From: Limnohabitans curvus
Lineage (GTDB): Bacteria > Pseudomonadota > Gammaproteobacteria > Burkholderiales > Burkholderiaceae_C
Assembly (NCBI RefSeq): GCF_003063475.1
Contig: NZ_NESP01000001.1
Coordinates: 1,984,001-2,048,000 of the forward strand
DNA: 64,000 bases
Reading direction: 5' to 3'
The notes under the pieces are model-generated. The model did not search any database. It had not been told where the DNA came from and was given only the letters and a program-made list of their open reading frames with translations. The position numbers and the translations under genes were made by a program. The number at the start of each line of letters is the position of its first letter. The stretch's first letter is position 1. Below are positions 61,992 through 64,000 of the stretch, one piece after another.

Positions 61992-62648
61992 TTATTCCAA
62001 GCGCCATGTGTATTTGATGCTGGCCCAGCTTTGCTCAGGCTTGCCATCCACTGTGCCTGGGCGGAACTGGCATTTAGACAGGGCGTTGCGCGCAGCTTCA
62101 TCCAAGCGGTTGAAGCCGGATGTTTTTTCAATGTCGGCTTGAATGACCTTGCCATCCACACCAATCAAAAACTTCAGCGTCACGGTGCCTTCTTCTTCCA
62201 TGCGGCGCGAGGCGCTGGGGTAGTCGGGCTTGGCGCAGTGCGCGCCTGGCTGAATAACAGCACCCGTGCGAATGGCTGGCGCTGCGGGGGCAGCTGCAGG
62301 TGGTGTCGCGGTTTGGGTGATGGCCGGTGCGGTGCTGGTGGGCGCAGGGGGCGGCGGTGCTGGTGTTTTGGGGGGCGGCGTTTTAGGCGCAGGCGCGGGT
62401 GGGGGCGGTGCCTCTGACATCAACACGGCTTCGACCGTGTTCTCGGTCATGCGTACGACTTTGCGAGCCAATCCTGACGAGATCGCCCACAACAGCAACA
62501 GATGCAGTAACACCACCAGCGTGATGCCAGTCAGATGCTTGCGTGGGGAGCGCTGACGTGCAGCGTAGGGCGACGTTGCGATGTGTGCGCCAGATACTGC
62601 GTGTGAAGAAGACGGGTGAGACAAACGAGGATGCTCTGAAAGTTTCAC
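61992..62648 (-). CDS. tonB: TonB-type energy transducer
   Basis: 218 residues. Cytoplasmic N terminus, one membrane helix (GITLVVLLHLLLLWAISSGL), a Pro-rich periplasmic spacer (PAPAPKTPPPKTPAPPPPAP) and a C-terminal TonB domain (CAKPDYPSASRRMEEEGTVT, then LKFLIGVDGKVIQADIEKTS). First gene of tonB-exbB-exbD-exbD. No TonB-dependent receptor gene is in the window. Confidence 0.94.
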   Translation of the reverse strand: MKLSEHPRLSHPSSSHAVSGAHIATSPYAARQRSPRKHLTGITLVVLLHLLLLWAISSGLARKVVRMTENTVEAVLMSEAPPPPAPAPKTPPPKTPAPPPPAPTSTAPAITQTATPPAAAPAAPAIRTGAVIQPGAHCAKPDYPSASRRMEEEGTVTLKFLIGVDGKVIQADIEKTSGFNRLDEAARNALSKCQFRPGTVDGKPEQSWASIKYTWRLE

Positions 62649-62705
62649 TCATTTTAGGTGGGCTGCATGTCACGCTGTATGCAGCCCCTATAAAGCAAGG
62701 TGGTT

Positions 62706-63032
62706 TTACACCTGCTTCATGCTGCCTTTGATCTTGCCGCCGCGTTCGATTTCGATTTCGCCATAAGTCACATCACCTGTGATCTTGCCGCTAGAGCGCA
62801 CGATCAACACATTTTTGCTAGAGATCGACTCGTTCAATTCGCCTTTGACGTCAATGAAGTCGGCTTCGGTGGTGCCAGTGACCACGCCCGCTGCGCCAAT
62901 CAACACGTCTTTGGCTACCAAGTCGCCTTCCACGGTGCCAGAAATGATGGCTTGGTTGGGGGCGTTGATGGAGCCTTTGAACACCACACCGGCGCCAATA
63001 AAAATGCTCTTGTCTTTTGTGCCTTCGCTCAT
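62706..63032 (-). CDS. Bactofilin-family cytoskeletal protein
   Basis: 108 residues of short beta-helix repeats: FIGAGVVFKGSINAPNQAII, SGTVEGDLVAKDVLIGAAGV and VRSSGKITGDVTYGEIEIER. This is the DUF583/bactofilin core with very short ends. Bactofilins polymerise without nucleotides and anchor cell-wall or motility factors at the pole or curvature. The neighbour is a ParA-like ATPase, a pairing often seen. Confidence 0.85.
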   Translation of the reverse strand: MSEGTKDKSIFIGAGVVFKGSINAPNQAIISGTVEGDLVAKDVLIGAAGVVTGTTEADFIDVKGELNESISSKNVLIVRSSGKITGDVTYGEIEIERGGKIKGSMKQV

Positions 63033-63176
63033 GGGGTGCTCTTTCGAAAAATAAGTTTTAGCAAGTTTAGACGTTTATTGTCATTTTTCGCAAATGAATA
63101 CACTTTACGGTGTACGCTTTGTGGCGTATTTGACGCACCTTTTGATTCCAGCCATTTCTCTTAATCCCATACGCCT

Positions 63177-63803
63177 ATGAAAGTTGTTGTCGTTGCCAAC
63201 CCCAAAGGCGGTGCTGGCAAATCCACGTTGTCTACCAATATTGCGGGTTACTTTGCATCGCAAGGCCATCAGGTCATGCTGGGCGATGCCGACACGCAGC
63301 AATCGTCGAAGTTTTGGCTCAGTCAACGGCCTGAGACATTGCCACGCATTTCGACGTGGGAATACCAGCCCGACTTGGTGCTCACCGCCAAACCGCCACG
63401 CGGCACCACGCATGTGGTGATTGATACCCCGGGCGGCATCAGCGGTTGGCGTTTGCAAGAGGTGATTGAACGTGCTGACAAAGTCATCGTGCCGGTGATG
63501 CCCAGCGTGTTTGACATGCAAGCCACGAATGAGTTTTTGTTGCAGTTGGTGCAAATCACAGAAAAGCTGCCCACCCGAGTCGCGGTGGTGGGCAACCGCG
63601 TGGACACACGCACCATTTCTGCCGCCAACTTGCGCAAGTTCATCGAGTCCTTGCAAGTGCCCGTGTTGAGCTATTTGCGTGACACCCAATACTATTTACA
63701 CATGGCGGCGCACGGCTTGTCGATGTTTGACATCACGCCTTCTAAAGTTCAAAAAGATTTGGAGCAGTGGGTGCCAATTTGCCACTGGCTCGATCAGGAC
63801 TGA
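63177..63803 (+). CDS. ParA-family (MinD/ParA) ATPase
   Basis: 208 residues. Deviant Walker A NPKGGAGKSTLSTNIAGYFA near 10-29, DADTQQSSKFW near 41-51 and VVIDTPGGISGW near 80-91. Small orphan ParA-type ATPases position proteins or DNA in the cell. No parB or centromere-like repeats follow, so not a plasmid partition locus. Together with the bactofilin it may position polar structures. Confidence 0.88.
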   Translation: MKVVVVANPKGGAGKSTLSTNIAGYFASQGHQVMLGDADTQQSSKFWLSQRPETLPRISTWEYQPDLVLTAKPPRGTTHVVIDTPGGISGWRLQEVIERADKVIVPVMPSVFDMQATNEFLLQLVQITEKLPTRVAVVGNRVDTRTISAANLRKFIESLQVPVLSYLRDTQYYLHMAAHGLSMFDITPSKVQKDLEQWVPICHWLDQD

Positions 63804-63807
63804 TCGC

Positions 63808-63829
63808 CCGCCTAAGGTCGCTTAGGCGG
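63808..63829. terminator. Palindromic hairpin between convergent parA and FlaG-like genes
   Basis: CCGCCTAAG-GTCG-CTTAGGCGG, a perfect 9-bp stem right after the parA stop, without a clear T-run. It overlaps the last codons of the minus-strand gene. Transcript ends of both genes could use it. Confidence 0.5.
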
Positions 63830-64000
63830 CGTTATCGACGTAGCGGCCTTTGAAGCCATGCGCACTGAATGTCATGGCTTTGAACCCATGGAAGTCAAGT
63901 TGGCGGATGGGCTCGCCCGATGGCTGGTTGACCACTTTCACCGACAAGGTGCTGGATGATTTGTCGAAAGAGTAATTGAGCTGGCTCTTGTCCTGCGCTT
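63822..64000 (-). CDS. FlaG-like protein, C-terminal part (cut by window edge)
   Basis: The last 59 codons of a minus-strand gene ending in stop TAA (63824-63822). The reading SQLNYSFDKSSSTLSVKVVN, then QPSGEPIRQLDFHGFKAMTF resembles the FlaG C-terminal fold (LxFSxDxxxxxxVVKVxDxxTGExIRQI), with an extra tail ending RYVDNAA. Flagellar FlaG limits filament length. The identification rests on this short pattern only. Confidence 0.5.
   Translation of the reverse strand, partial: AQDKSQLNYSFDKSSSTLSVKVVNQPSGEPIRQLDFHGFKAMTFSAHGFKGRYVDNAA

Noticed and set aside
63177..63803. Plasmid partition locus
   Set aside because: ParA-type ATPase without parB or centromere-like repeats, and embedded among chromosomal genes.
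1..64000. CRISPR arrays, rRNA operons and complete tRNA genes
   Set aside because: No regularly spaced repeats of 25-40 bases, no rRNA sequence and no complete cloverleaf were found by eye; only the tRNA-His 3' fragment was seen.

Overview
The window reads as a chromosome segment of a betaproteobacterium of the order Burkholderiales, most likely family Comamonadaceae. Support comes from the gene order leuC-leuD-leuB-asd-fimV-truA-trpF-trpB-trpA-accD, the many Bug/TctC-type solute receptors and the codon use; the genus is not proven. Base composition is uneven: 1-5.5 kb and the photolyase at 20.8-22.3 kb look more GC-rich than the core block at 24-46 kb.

Layout. (a) 1-5.5 kb, minus strand: a molybdenum hydroxylase operon (large subunit fused to a CoxG-like domain, FAD subunit, 2Fe-2S subunit, start of an acyl-CoA ligase) preceded by an AraC-type regulator. 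(b) 5.9-7.3 kb: decayed IS30- and IS3-type transposase remnants, then the tail of a second AraC gene that still carries a copy of the operator-like region seen before the first operon. (c) 7.4-17.4 kb, minus strand: a catabolic and uptake operon with UbiD/UbiX decarboxylase genes, a branched-chain-type ABC importer (with a permease-ATPase fusion), a di-iron membrane hydroxylase, an SDR and an aldehyde dehydrogenase, facing a divergent LysR gene. (d) 18.5-24.4 kb: a patchy accessory stretch with a TIGR02444 protein, a broken J-domain, a tRNA-His 3'-end remnant, an IS3 left end, TetR, photolyase/cryptochrome, a frameshifted DUF2461 gene and a small winged-helix protein behind phased AGACAG repeats. 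(e) 24.4-46 kb: mainly housekeeping genes (TerC, enoyl-CoA hydratase, M61 peptidase, DsbC, UbiH-like monooxygenase, MOSC protein, YchF, accD, trpABF, truA, fimV, asd, leuBDC, a porin), with a toxin-antitoxin pair between leuB and asd. (f) 46-60.3 kb: aromatic or organic acid catabolism: a LysR/CaiB/HMG-CoA-lyase group; a LacI-controlled set (intradiol dioxygenase, SDR, BKACE, MDR reductase, cupin, Bug receptor); and a Tat-exported amidohydrolase, Bug receptor and IorAB-type molybdenum hydroxylase. (g) 60.4-64 kb: tonB-exbB-exbD-exbD, a bactofilin, a ParA-like ATPase and the end of a FlaG-like gene.

Most notable: asd is preceded by an unannotated 33-codon ORF ending in an Ile/Thr/Lys-rich stretch, followed by mutually exclusive hairpins. 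This is the layout of a transcription attenuator tuned to aspartate-family amino acids, and the peptide ORF looks leaderless. Also notable are a self-contained route from an intradiol ring-cleavage product to acetoacetate and succinyl-CoA through BKACE, a possible methyl-oxidation plus UbiD decarboxylation route, and several conserved operator-like sites next to their regulators. All function statements rest on reading motifs and context by eye; no database search was run.
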